From: Candidatus Hydrogenedentota bacterium
Lineage (GTDB): Bacteria > UBA8481 > J006
Length of the DNA stretch: 64,000 nt
NCBI GenBank assembly: GCA_003697085.1
Contig: RFFU01000078.1
Coordinates: 47,680-111,679 of the forward strand
Direction: 5' to 3'
In this document: positions 7,454 through 15,976 of the stretch, piece by piece
Numbering within the stretch: the stretch's first letter is position 1
Layout of the letters: the number at the start of each line of letters is the position of its first letter
Translations under genes and position numbers: made by a program
Notes under the pieces: model-generated
The model's database searches: none
What the model was told of the DNA's origin: nothing
The model's input: the letters and a program-made list of their open reading frames with translations, nothing else

Positions 7454-9205
7454 TCAACAATCACGCGATATTTGCCGGCCGGTTTGTTCCTCCTCGAGAC
7501 GCCGACGGACTTGCTCCACTTCGCGATAGTATTCGTTGTCCAAGTCGACGCCCTTCTGCGCCATAAGTGCATAGAGAATCCTATCAAATCCCCAGCCGAC
7601 GCACCCGGAACAGCGCCGAACATCGTTCGGAGCGGAAAGTTCGAACTCGAACCGCGAATAGAATACTTGTCCATGGTTGTTAACGGAAACCGCCGCGATG
7701 CGTTTTCCGAGATGTGGTATGGTTAATCGAAACTCCATTTTCGATTCTTCCAGTAATTGGGCCGATTGCTTGATCTTGGAATCCTCACCAAAAAACGGGT
7801 CGGCCGCGGTATAGATCCCAAAATCGAGATCGAGGATATCCCGAAACCACAACCGAGTTTTCTCCAGAATTTCTTCCAGTCGTTCCTTGCAGAAAGCGGC
7901 ATCACCGACGACAACGATTTCCCGCATCCAGAAATTGCGAAGCCGATCGAGAATATCACCCTCGCTCTGTTCATTTCGAAAACAATTCGAAGCCGAAGTA
8001 AAAATCAAACCATTATGAGGAACCCTTTTTTTCGCCAAAGAGCTAAATATGTGGTAGCATACTGTTGGACTCGCTAGACCTCTGAAATGGCTTTCGGGAA
8101 GCACGGATTGCACCGTAAGGGCTTGGTGTTTAAAGGAATTGAGATACTGGCTTCGTGCGGCATTGGTTTGGTCGAGAATCGCCGGAACCTTTACCTCTTT
8201 CGCTCCAAGTTCTTTTGCCATCTGAAGAATAAAAAAATCGAGAGTAGAGAAGAGTCGCGTCACCTTCGAGCCATAGACCACCAACCCATCTCCCACCGGC
8301 CGGATTTCATCGTATTCCCGGAGAAGCCGTGGAAAATCCGATGTCTTCTTGACGGTCCCGACGTTTTCGTATTTGACACGCGAACGCGCCGTTCGAAGCC
8401 ATTTTCTCTGCTCCCTCGGCCGCGATAAAAAGGAGATCAGATAAAAGCGATCTTCTTTCAGTTTCTCGCCTATGACGCGATCTATATCTCGCGCTCGGAA
8501 GAGCACCAATGGCGCTCCATGAAACGTCGTTCTGCGGGCCAAATCGCGGCGGACGAGTTCCTCTTCCAAATCCTGCCAGCTGTCATCTATGTCCAGTTCC
8601 CGATATCGAACGTAGTAACGGCTTTTGACTCGAAATTCCTCCGTACCGTCCTTGATCGGTCCCCAGAAATCCTTGTAATAACGATAGGGCACGCCATATT
8701 TTTCTTCCGAAGCATAGACGCACGTGGCCCCTTTTTGGATGGGTATCCCAAACATCAAGTAGAGAAAGTCGTGTTCGAACATCTTAGCGAAAAAGGACTT
8801 CGGTCCAAAACACTCGTAACTATCGATTCGCAACAATTCATCCGCGGCCGGACCCAAGCCCGCATAGGAGAAGATCGGATGGCGCGACCGCTTTACTCCC
8901 GGATAGCGACGAAAATAGTCGGTAAGCGCTCCGACCGTGGAGGGGGTCTCCGCGACATCATAAAGTTCGCCGGAACACGCCGAATATGTGAAGGTCGGCA
9001 TCAATAACGTTCCGGCTCTTCCCACCGCAGCGATGAGCGTCTCAGTATAGACCCTGAACAGCGCCTCAACCCCCTCTTTCGCGACCAAAGGGCGTAAATC
9101 CTTGGGCACTCCGAAAGCGGAAGCATCGCTGTGCACCGCAACGACGTCTCCTTCTTTCAACCCCAAGCTTCTTAAAACGTCCAGAAGTTCTTCATATACC
9201 GTCAT
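7454..9205 (-). CDS. Fusion: AAC(3)-family acyltransferase + class II synthetase-like amino acid:carrier-protein ligase
   Basis: 583 residues in two recognisable parts. Residues ~1-265 are an aminoglycoside 3-N-acetyltransferase-family domain, with LLMPTFTYS at 67-75 and RSRHPIFSYAGLG at 106-118. Residues ~275-570 look like the catalytic core of atypical seryl-tRNA synthetases and amino acid:[carrier protein] ligases. Motif 2-like CFRNE lies at 408-412 and motif 3-like GWGFDR at 537-542. Cys383, Glu429 and Cys532 (or Cys535) are spaced as the Cys/Glu/Cys zinc ligands of that group. No tRNA-binding arm is present. Such ligases load an amino acid onto a phosphopantetheine carrier, and a carrier gene lies 9 bases upstream. 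The AAC(3) domain could then pass the aminoacyl group to an amine. Family parts are seen; the combined reaction is inferred. Confidence 0.8.
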   Translation of the reverse strand: MTVYEELLDVLRSLGLKEGDVVAVHSDASAFGVPKDLRPLVAKEGVEALFRVYTETLIAAVGRAGTLLMPTFTYSACSGELYDVAETPSTVGALTDYFRRYPGVKRSRHPIFSYAGLGPAADELLRIDSYECFGPKSFFAKMFEHDFLYLMFGIPIQKGATCVYASEEKYGVPYRYYKDFWGPIKDGTEEFRVKSRYYVRYRELDIDDSWQDLEEELVRRDLARRTTFHGAPLVLFRARDIDRVIGEKLKEDRFYLISFLSRPREQRKWLRTARSRVKYENVGTVKKTSDFPRLLREYDEIRPVGDGLVVYGSKVTRLFSTLDFFILQMAKELGAKEVKVPAILDQTNAARSQYLNSFKHQALTVQSVLPESHFRGLASPTVCYHIFSSLAKKRVPHNGLIFTSASNCFRNEQSEGDILDRLRNFWMREIVVVGDAAFCKERLEEILEKTRLWFRDILDLDFGIYTAADPFFGEDSKIKQSAQLLEESKMEFRLTIPHLGKRIAAVSVNNHGQVFYSRFEFELSAPNDVRRCSGCVGWGFDRILYALMAQKGVDLDNEYYREVEQVRRRLEEEQTGRQISRDC

Positions 9206-9214
9206 ATTCTCGAT

Positions 9215-9472
9215 TCAGCCCGTTGCTCTCTCCACATAATCGACGAGGTCTGAAAATGTTCCTATCTCCCTGAACTCCTCCGGTCCGATTTCAATATCAA
9301 AACGCTCCTCAATCGCCATTAAATAGGTTAAATGCTTGAAAGAATCCCACCCTGGTAAATTTCTGATCTCCGTCGAAAGCGAATATTTCTCGATATCCGA
9401 AAGGTGGAATGGTAAAGTCGCCAAAACGTTTTTCAACTCCGCGAATATGTCGCTCGAATTCTGTTTCGTCAT
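9215..9472 (-). CDS. Acyl/aminoacyl carrier protein
   Basis: 85 residues, acidic, with the four-helix carrier-protein pattern. Ser44 in the GWDSF motif is the expected 4'-phosphopantetheine attachment site; the usual DSL is DSF here, a common variation in specialised carriers. The ATG overlaps the stop of the upstream VOC gene as ATGA (9469-9472), indicating translational coupling. The ligase fusion starts 9 bases after its stop. It is not next to fatty acid synthesis genes, so it is more likely a dedicated carrier for the adjacent ligase than the housekeeping AcpP. Confidence 0.85.
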   Translation of the reverse strand: MTKQNSSDIFAELKNVLATLPFHLSDIEKYSLSTEIRNLPGWDSFKHLTYLMAIEERFDIEIGPEEFREIGTFSDLVDYVERATG

Positions 9473-9909
9473 TGTCCCTCCCTCTTCCGACCCGTGATCT
9501 CTATTAAACCAACATGCGGATGGAAAAAGTGAGCCGCCCAGAAACCCGGCGTCACTTGCGACGCAAATGGTTCCGTTACGAGAAAGAACCCCTGCTTCTG
9601 AAGCCGCTCCTTATCTCGCGAAAAATCCGTTACCGCGAAGCAAATATGATACAGTTGGCTCTCTCGTGTTTCAATAAGATTCTCGACCGGATTCCCTTTC
9701 TCCGCCGGTTCGACAAGTTCAATCTTGTGGTCAGTCCAGGGTGCTCCAAGATATGTGATGAAAACCTTTTGTTCTGGCTCAAGCTTCTTGTAAGTCCTTA
9801 TTTCAGGATAAAAAATCGAAAAAAACCTTATCGCGGCGTCGGTAGAACGCACCGCATAAGCAATATGATCGAGTTGGCCCCCGGGAAAAATATTTGAAAC
9901 ATCACCCAT
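9469..9909 (-). CDS. VOC-superfamily (glyoxalase/epimerase-like) metalloprotein
   Basis: 146 residues from the ATG at 9909; a longer frame back to 9984 adds 25 basic residues with no family support. Two beta-alpha-beta-beta-beta modules are visible, with the four metal-ligand positions of the superfamily occupied: His15, Glu64, His88 and Glu137. Relatives include methylmalonyl-CoA epimerase and dioxygenases, and none can be preferred here. It is the first gene of the three-gene cassette and is translationally coupled to the carrier protein, so it may modify a carrier-bound group. That role is inference from position. Confidence 0.8.
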   Translation of the reverse strand: MGDVSNIFPGGQLDHIAYAVRSTDAAIRFFSIFYPEIRTYKKLEPEQKVFITYLGAPWTDHKIELVEPAEKGNPVENLIETRESQLYHICFAVTDFSRDKERLQKQGFFLVTEPFASQVTPGFWAAHFFHPHVGLIEITGRKREGQ

Positions 9910-10177
9910 GGAAGTTTCGCCCCCAAAGGGAGTCCGCGGTGCCTTCGCCGGTCGTCTCCTTTTTCTCCATCGCTTCCGAACCACTCACACGATCCTGGCC
10001 CAAGAAAACCATCGCCTTCTCCTTCAATTCCTTCCGCCAGCGCGAAAAACGGCATAAACCACGTTGGTGAACTTACAGAAACCGATTCGTCTTGTCCACT
10101 GCGAAGATTTCGCACGGGACTGTTTCATCGAAAATTCCTCTTGAAGGAAGACAATAGCAGGTCTAGAGTCCGACCTT

Positions 10178-10678
10178 ATGGTTCGAAGGCACACCATATC
10201 GGTATTGGTGGAAAACCAGCATGGGGTCTTGGCGCGGATCGCGGGGCTCTTCGCCGCCCGCGGATTCAACATTGATTCTCTCACCGTCGGAAGAACCAAG
10301 GACGATACGCTTTCGCGGATGACAATCGTGGTTCTGGCCGATGACGAGACGCTCGAACAGATCGTCAAACAACTCGATCGGCTCGTGACAACCGTCCGCG
10401 TCGAGGACTACGTGGGACAGGACATCGTCGAACGGGAACTGATTCTTTTAAAGGTGCAGCCGGAGCCGGAGAAACGGAACGAGGTCTTCCAGATCGTCGA
10501 AATATTCCGCGGAAAGGTCGTCGACCTCAACCCGCGTAATCTCGTGATCGAGATCACCGGTTCCGAGGGAAAACTTGCGGCGATCATCGAAGCCCTGAAG
10601 CCGTACAATGTTCAAGAACTGGCGCGTTCCGGAAAGATCGCGATGGCGCGGGGAAAGACGCTGAGAGATCCTCTTTGA
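10178..10678 (+). CDS. ilvH: Acetolactate synthase small (regulatory) subunit
   Basis: 166 residues. The N-terminal ACT domain (about 3-75, HTISVLVENQ then GVLARIAGLF) binds the feedback amino acid, and the C-terminal ALS_ss_C domain (about 85-160) contacts the catalytic subunit. The length is typical of IlvH. The catalytic subunit IlvB is not adjacent and not in the window, which is unusual because the two are commonly neighbours. ilvC follows 129 bases downstream on the same strand, so the pair probably forms a partial ilv operon. The 193-base divergent region to the VOC gene must hold promoters for both directions. Confidence 0.92.
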   Translation: MVRRHTISVLVENQHGVLARIAGLFAARGFNIDSLTVGRTKDDTLSRMTIVVLADDETLEQIVKQLDRLVTTVRVEDYVGQDIVERELILLKVQPEPEKRNEVFQIVEIFRGKVVDLNPRNLVIEITGSEGKLAAIIEALKPYNVQELARSGKIAMARGKTLRDPL

Positions 10679-10807
10679 ACAGGGGCGGAGAAACGCGCGC
10701 GAGAGGCGGCATGGAGGGGAGAAGGAAGAGAACATAAGGAAGCCAAGTTTTTAGGATGCGGAAAGTCGCATCCGATGAATTTGAAAGATTATTGAGGAGG
10801 CGAAGGA

Positions 10808-11806
10808 ATGGCCAGGATTTATTACGAAAAGGATGCGGATTTGCGTCTGATTCGCAAGCGGACGGTTGCGGTTTTGGGGTACGGCTCGCAGGGGCACGCG
10901 CACGCGCTCAACCTGCGCGACTCCGGCGTCGATGTGATCGTGGCGCAGAGAAAGGGTTCGGAGAATTACCGCCGAGCGGTGAAGGACGGCTTCAAGCCGG
11001 TCAGTGTCGCGGAAGCCTCGGAAAGGGCCGATGTGATCATGGTCCTCCTTCCGGACGAGGTACAAGCCGCGGTGTATCGCGAGGACATTTTGCCGCATCT
11101 CTCTCCGGGGAAAACGTTGGGATTCGGCCATGGATTCAACATTCGGTTCGGTCTGATCGACCCTCCGAAGGGCGTCAACGTTTTTCTGATGGCTCCAAAA
11201 GCGCCGGGACACCTGGTCCGGAGAACGTTTGCTGACGGCAAAGGCGTCCCGATGCTCGTCGCGGTCGAACGGGATCCGTCACGGACGACTTTGCGGCTGG
11301 CTCTCTCCTACGCCAAGGCGATCGGCGGGACACGGGCCGGCGTCATCAAGACGACCTTCGCCGAGGAAACGGAGACGGATCTTTTCGGCGAACAAGTGGT
11401 TCTGTGCGGCGGAATCACGGCCCTGATAAAGAGCTCCTTTGATACGCTCGTGGAAGCCGGGTATCAACCGGAGGTGGCCTATTTCGAATGCTGCCACGAG
11501 ATGAAATTGATCGTGGACATGATCAACGAGGGGGGACTCCAATGGATGCGCTACTCGATCTCGGATACCGCGGAATATGGCGATTATACGCGAGGTCCTC
11601 GGATCATCACGGACCGCACGCGCCGGGAGATGAAGAAAATTCTCCGGGACGTTCAGTCAGGAAAGTTTGCAAAGGAGTGGGTCAGGGAAGCCACTGTCAA
11701 CAAGAAACGCAACTTTCACAAGATGCGAAAGGCCGCCGAGAAGGAATTGATCGAACGCGTGGGAGCGAAGCTGCGCAAGATGATGGCGTGGTTGAAGAAG
11801 GGATAG
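10808..11806 (+). CDS. ilvC: Ketol-acid reductoisomerase (NADP+), class I
   Basis: 332 residues, standard class I length. The N-terminal Rossmann motif GYGSQG lies at about 23-28, and the knotted C-terminal domain carries the conserved acidic magnesium ligands around the Glu/Asp-rich block [13 protein letters not shown]. It isomerises and reduces acetolactate or acetohydroxybutyrate on the valine/leucine and isoleucine branches. The start is fixed by a strong GAGGAGGCGAAGGA ribosome site just upstream. It converges on the DapA-family gene with 10 bases between stop codons. Confidence 0.95.
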   Translation: MARIYYEKDADLRLIRKRTVAVLGYGSQGHAHALNLRDSGVDVIVAQRKGSENYRRAVKDGFKPVSVAEASERADVIMVLLPDEVQAAVYREDILPHLSPGKTLGFGHGFNIRFGLIDPPKGVNVFLMAPKAPGHLVRRTFADGKGVPMLVAVERDPSRTTLRLALSYAKAIGGTRAGVIKTTFAEETETDLFGEQVVLCGGITALIKSSFDTLVEAGYQPEVAYFECCHEMKLIVDMINEGGLQWMRYSISDTAEYGDYTRGPRIITDRTRREMKKILRDVQSGKFAKEWVREATVNKKRNFHKMRKAAEKELIERVGAKLRKMMAWLKKG

Positions 11807-11816
11807 AAGCCCGTCG

Positions 11817-12704
11817 TTACTCCACGGTCGTGTCGCGAAGTCCTCGAACGTAGTTCTTCTGCTCCTTCGAAAGCGGCATCAGAGGGGGACGAACCGTTCC
11901 GAGCGGGATTCCTTCGAGTGTAAGCCAGTATTTCATCGCGGCGGCGGTCGGAAGAATTTTAAGGCGTTCTTTTACAAGCGCCACTCTCTTTTGAAGTACC
12001 GCGGCGGCTGATTCGTCCTCCTCGTATTTCTCGATGATCTCCCGAATACGCGTTCCCTGGATGTTTGCTCCCGCCGAGATGATCCCCTGAACCCCCAACT
12101 TCAGACCGCTCAGAATCATCGTATCCGAACCGAGAAGAACGCGTCCCGGAGGCGCGGCAAGATAACGGGCGGTTTGGCGGAGATTCCCTCCGGTATCCTT
12201 GATCCCCCACAGGCTTTCGAAGCGTGTCAAGCGCTCCAACAACGGTCGCGAGAGGGGAATCGCCGTATACATCGGCACGTGGTAGAGAATGACCGGGAGC
12301 CCGGCCTCCTCGAGGAAGGACGCGAAGAAACGTTCCAATCCGTCATCCTTGATGGTGCGGAAATAATACGGCGGAGGAAGAAGAAGGGCATCGGCACCTT
12401 TTCTTCGCGCGTATTCCGCCAGAGCAAGGGACTCCCACAGTGCCGTAGAACCGCATCCGGCTATCACCTTCAATCCTGCTCGACACATCATCACTTCATC
12501 CAAAATCGAACACTTCTCATCGAAGGTGAGAGAAGGAAATTCTCCCGTGCTGCCCAAGACCAAAACGCCATCGATTCCCCTCTCCTCGAGAAACGAAAGG
12601 TAAGGCCCCAACGCACCTTGGATCACGTTTCCGTCTTCGTCGAAAGGCGTCAGAAGCGCCGTGATCAGCGGTTTCGACCCCTCGCGGCTCCATTCTTCCA
12701 GCAT
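11817..12704 (-). CDS. DapA-family (DHDPS/N-acetylneuraminate lyase) class I aldolase
   Basis: 295 residues, a TIM-barrel class I aldolase. The GSTGE pyruvate-binding loop is at 51-55, the catalytic Tyr141 is in YHVP, and the Schiff-base Lys169 is in GIKDTGG. In true dihydrodipicolinate synthases the tyrosine motif continues with an arginine (YNVPxRT) that holds aspartate semialdehyde. Here it reads YHVPMYT and the arginine is missing. I therefore do not call it dapA; a ketodeoxy-sugar acid aldolase or another pyruvate lyase is as likely. It is not in an operon with lysC. Confidence 0.85.
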   Translation of the reverse strand: MLEEWSREGSKPLITALLTPFDEDGNVIQGALGPYLSFLEERGIDGVLVLGSTGEFPSLTFDEKCSILDEVMMCRAGLKVIAGCGSTALWESLALAEYARRKGADALLLPPPYYFRTIKDDGLERFFASFLEEAGLPVILYHVPMYTAIPLSRPLLERLTRFESLWGIKDTGGNLRQTARYLAAPPGRVLLGSDTMILSGLKLGVQGIISAGANIQGTRIREIIEKYEEDESAAAVLQKRVALVKERLKILPTAAAMKYWLTLEGIPLGTVRPPLMPLSKEQKNYVRGLRDTTVE

Positions 12705-12856
12705 TTCACGTCCTCATTCATCGAAACGATTTTCTCTTTCGGAAGAAGAAGCATACACGAAATCGAAAGAACCTTGTGGAAAAAAGGGGGCTTGGCGTCC
12801 GGCGGCCCGTAGAATTGTCTCCTCTCACTTCGACAAGACCGTATTCTACAAAGCCG

Positions 12857-14521
12857 TCATCCAAAGACGACCCAGCGCCAAAGGTGCGGCACCGAGAGGA
12901 AAATCCAGTCCCACAGAAGTTGGACGCCGAGAAGAAGTGAAAAGATTCGTTCTCCACGCCTCGTTCCGCAAAACACCTTCACTTTCACGGCCCAAAAAGG
13001 AATCCACAAGGGAAGAACGGGAATGAGGTATCTCAGATGCGGCCAGGAATCGAAGGTGTGGGGATAGGTGATAATCACCGCAAGGTAGAGCAGGGATATC
13101 CAGAGGAAGGAGCGCACCAGGCGCCGCTCCTCATTCCGGCATCGTGATTCCCCCGCTATCCTCCGGCGTCGCCAGGGAAACAAGAGAACGAGCCAGGGGG
13201 GAAGATGGACGAAGAGCCCGATCTCGACGGAAAAGAGGTGGGCGTAGATCGCGCGGACCCATCGAGTCGGCTCCCAGAAATGCACTCCCTTGAGGCCGTA
13301 GGCGTGCGGGAGATGGTGGGGAAAGGAAAAACCAAATATCGCCGCCAAGCCCAAGAACGACGGAACCGCCCCGAGACCGAGTCCGGCCAGAACCCGGCGG
13401 CGCTTCCGAGAGAACCAGAAGAACGCAATCAGAAACGGCAATCCCACGAGCCCGAGGCGTTCGTGAAAGATTGGTGTGACCGTTGCCAGAAAGCTGCCTG
13501 GAAAGGGATCGGCATTGGTCCGAATAATTCGTTCGAGTGCGAACATCAAGGCGGGGACAATCGCGAAAAAAAGGCCTTCCGGTTGGGTATTCGTCGTGTA
13601 ATAGAGAAAGGGGGTCATGGAACCGACCGCGATGAATACGGGGAGCGAAAAAAGATCCAATTCAACAAGCATTTTCGTCAGGAAGAAGATTCCGATTGCG
13701 TAGGAAAACAGCGTGGGAAGATAGGCGATCCACCATCGGACCATCGGCACGGGAACGTGGGAGGCAACCGCGACGAAGGGAGCCAACAGCAGGGGGTATC
13801 CGAAGGGACGTTTCGACCAAAGATAAATCGGCGTGCCTCTTTCGAGGTTGAAGGTGTACCACGTGAACGAAGACGGGATCTTGCCGAAGTAGAATTCTGT
13901 CATTTTTCCTTCCCTTGTCACTCCATCGACACGCGGAACGCCGTGGTCGGCGATTCCCAGCGCTGCCGCCACATAATCTCCCTCGTCGGATTCGTTCGGC
14001 GGCTGCGTCGAGACCGCGAACGAAAGGAGAAAGACACCGAAAAAGAGGGCGGAGATAAGGCGCTTGGCGTCAGGCCTTGTTGTTTCTCGAAGGGTATGCT
14101 TCATAAGAAGCGCGGTGGCTGTTCCCGTTCCGAAAATCCACGCGGCGGAGAGGAAATGCTTGGCTGGTCCCAGCGGCGTCCCCGTCATCCCGTACCGTCC
14201 CTCGGGAAAAAGAAAAATCCCCCAAGGAAGAAGCACCGCCCCCCACGGCAGCCATGCTTCGATCATATTTTCCGTCTCCGCCTTGAAAAGCCACGCGAGC
14301 AAGGCGGTCCAAAGGATTGAGAGGCAGAAGCCGCCGGACGCGAGAATGGTTCCGGCGCGGATCATTATCTTCGTGGGAACCGCCGTGGGATGAGAACAGA
14401 CGTGGCCCGCGGCAAGGGGAAGATAGAGAGCAAGCAAGAGTCCGGCCGTCAACCCCGGCAGGCCGCGATTAAGAAGGCGTTTCAAACTATTCTTTCCTGT
14501 CTCGCTGTTATCGAGAAACAT
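12857..14521 (-). CDS. GT-C-type multi-pass membrane glycosyltransferase-like protein
   Basis: About 554 residues from the ATG at 14521; longer reading back to 14836 would run into the oppositely oriented DCC gene and gives an implausible N-terminus. It has roughly 10-12 hydrophobic segments with large loops. The acidic DEGDY in the first periplasmic loop matches the Asp/Glu pair that GT-C enzymes (PMT/ArnT/GT39-like) use near the polyprenyl-phosphate sugar donor. Donor and acceptor are unknown. It is one of four such proteins in this window. It is divergent from the DCC gene over a 168-base spacer. Confidence 0.7.
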   Translation of the reverse strand: MFLDNSETGKNSLKRLLNRGLPGLTAGLLLALYLPLAAGHVCSHPTAVPTKIMIRAGTILASGGFCLSILWTALLAWLFKAETENMIEAWLPWGAVLLPWGIFLFPEGRYGMTGTPLGPAKHFLSAAWIFGTGTATALLMKHTLRETTRPDAKRLISALFFGVFLLSFAVSTQPPNESDEGDYVAAALGIADHGVPRVDGVTREGKMTEFYFGKIPSSFTWYTFNLERGTPIYLWSKRPFGYPLLLAPFVAVASHVPVPMVRWWIAYLPTLFSYAIGIFFLTKMLVELDLFSLPVFIAVGSMTPFLYYTTNTQPEGLFFAIVPALMFALERIIRTNADPFPGSFLATVTPIFHERLGLVGLPFLIAFFWFSRKRRRVLAGLGLGAVPSFLGLAAIFGFSFPHHLPHAYGLKGVHFWEPTRWVRAIYAHLFSVEIGLFVHLPPWLVLLFPWRRRRIAGESRCRNEERRLVRSFLWISLLYLAVIITYPHTFDSWPHLRYLIPVLPLWIPFWAVKVKVFCGTRRGERIFSLLLGVQLLWDWIFLSVPHLWRWVVFG

Positions 14522-14689
14522 CTTTGTATCCGGAGTGTGGGCTGCCGGACTTCGAAACTCGATGGAGTCTGCCGAAATCTCTCGAAAAATTTTTTCCCCC
14601 CGAACCTCTTTGCTTGATCCCGGTTTTCGTTTCTCCCCTTCGGAATCTTTCCCTTTGGAAATTTTTTTTGGCAAAATAGGGATTCTGAA

Positions 14690-15064
14690 ATGGAACAGAG
14701 GACTCCAAAAGAGGGGCGCGTTCCCGTGGCCGTTTACGATGGCCGCTGCGGGCTCTGCAGGAACTTCGCGGCATTGTTGCGGAAGCAGATTCCACTCGAG
14801 GATCTCGATGTTGTCCCCTGTGGGTCGCCTCTCCAAAAGAAGCTGGCGCCCGAGGCGAACGAAGCCTGCCGAACATCATTCGTGATTGTTGAGCCCGACG
14901 GTCGCGTTCTCTCGGGAGGAGACGCGGCGGCGCGCGCCGTGGCGATGGCACCCCGCCTGAAGCCGTTCCGTTGGATGATCGACAGCCGCGCGGGACGAAG
15001 CGTCGCCCGGCGCGTCTATCGGGGAACGCAATGGTTGCGCCGCCGACGGCGCTGTTGTGAATAA
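14690..15064 (+). CDS. DCC-family (DUF393) thiol-disulfide-like protein
   Basis: 124 residues with the family signature: Asp17 followed by Cys20 and Cys23 in DGRCGLC, immediately after the first beta strand. Members have a thioredoxin-like fold and are proposed, not proven, to act as thiol oxidoreductases. The C-terminal end is very basic and ends with a Cys-Cys pair. It is a single gene, convergent with ftsX 45 bases downstream. Confidence 0.82.
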   Translation: MEQRTPKEGRVPVAVYDGRCGLCRNFAALLRKQIPLEDLDVVPCGSPLQKKLAPEANEACRTSFVIVEPDGRVLSGGDAAARAVAMAPRLKPFRWMIDSRAGRSVARRVYRGTQWLRRRRRCCE

Positions 15065-15109
15065 CATCGGGAAAGAACACCTGGAGTTCGGGAGATAAAA
15101 CCGAAAAAC

Positions 15110-15976
15110 TCACTCCCCATTTCGGCCGCTCTCCGCGCCCGAAATCGCCCCCGCAAGCCCCCATAGTCCGCAGAAAAGGACGACGGTTGCGGCCGCCGGG
15201 GTGACGTCGAGACGGAGGCTCGACAAGAACGGTGTTCCTCGGGAATAGATTTTGAAAAGCAGATAGGCCAGAAGTAAACCGAATTCGGAGCCGAGAATTC
15301 CGATCAAGGCACCCTCGCCGATCAGCGGACCCCGAACGGCGAGCTCGCTTCCCCCGAGAGAGCGGATCACGGCGATCACCGAACTCCGTAACGCGAAACG
15401 GAGTCTTCCGGCTATCAAGATCACCACGAGAAGTCCGGCGACCCACACAATGCGTACGATGCCCAAAACGGAGGAAAAGCGCCGACGGTCCCGCTCGGCC
15501 CGAAGATAACCGCGCCGAGCATAGATCACTTCACGAACTCCCGGTCCGGATTGCAACAGGGAAGCAATGCGCTCGGGGGAACATGCGCCAGCATCGATCG
15601 CCATCTCGATGAACGGCGGAACGGCGGGAGCATCAACGGCGTTTTCGATCCCCTGCGCGACGCTGTCACCCGCCACTTCCCGGAAGAAGGCAAACGTCTG
15701 GGCGCTCGAAAAATATTCGATCGACTCGACACAAGGGAGGCTGGAGACACGGGACGAAACGGGGACGGCGTCCTCTTCTCCCTCGAGAACGATTTCCAAC
15801 TCGAATCCCTTCATTCGTTCGGTGAGTCGGCGGTCGACTTCCGCGGAGACGATGAGCAACGTCACGGTTGCGAGGGAAAGAACGGCGGTCAGAAGAACAA
15901 CCCCGACGAAGGCCGCGGGATTTTCCTTCACGGACTGGAAAATCTCGCGAGCCGTAAAGCGAAGCAAGCGCATCAC
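15110..15976 (-). CDS. ftsX: FtsX-type cell-division permease
   Basis: 288 residues. An N-terminal cytoplasmic segment is followed by one transmembrane helix (about 23-45), a periplasmic loop of about 120 residues and three C-terminal helices. This is the four-helix FtsX topology, not that of an MacB-type exporter. FtsX recruits or activates wall hydrolases through its periplasmic loop, driven by FtsE. Its ATG overlaps the ftsE stop as ATGA, and it is the last gene of the prfB operon. The LysM/M23 hydrolase at 3.3 kb is one possible client, but that is speculative. Confidence 0.85.
   Translation of the reverse strand: MMRLLRFTAREIFQSVKENPAAFVGVVLLTAVLSLATVTLLIVSAEVDRRLTERMKGFELEIVLEGEEDAVPVSSRVSSLPCVESIEYFSSAQTFAFFREVAGDSVAQGIENAVDAPAVPPFIEMAIDAGACSPERIASLLQSGPGVREVIYARRGYLRAERDRRRFSSVLGIVRIVWVAGLLVVILIAGRLRFALRSSVIAVIRSLGGSELAVRGPLIGEGALIGILGSEFGLLLAYLLFKIYSRGTPFLSSLRLDVTPAAATVVLFCGLWGLAGAISGAESGRNGE

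Noticed and set aside
13205-14320. Long plus-strand frame inside the GT-C gene
   Set aside because: It reads the complement of transmembrane codons as Glu/Arg/Lys-rich sequence, has no ribosome site, and conflicts with a convincing membrane protein.
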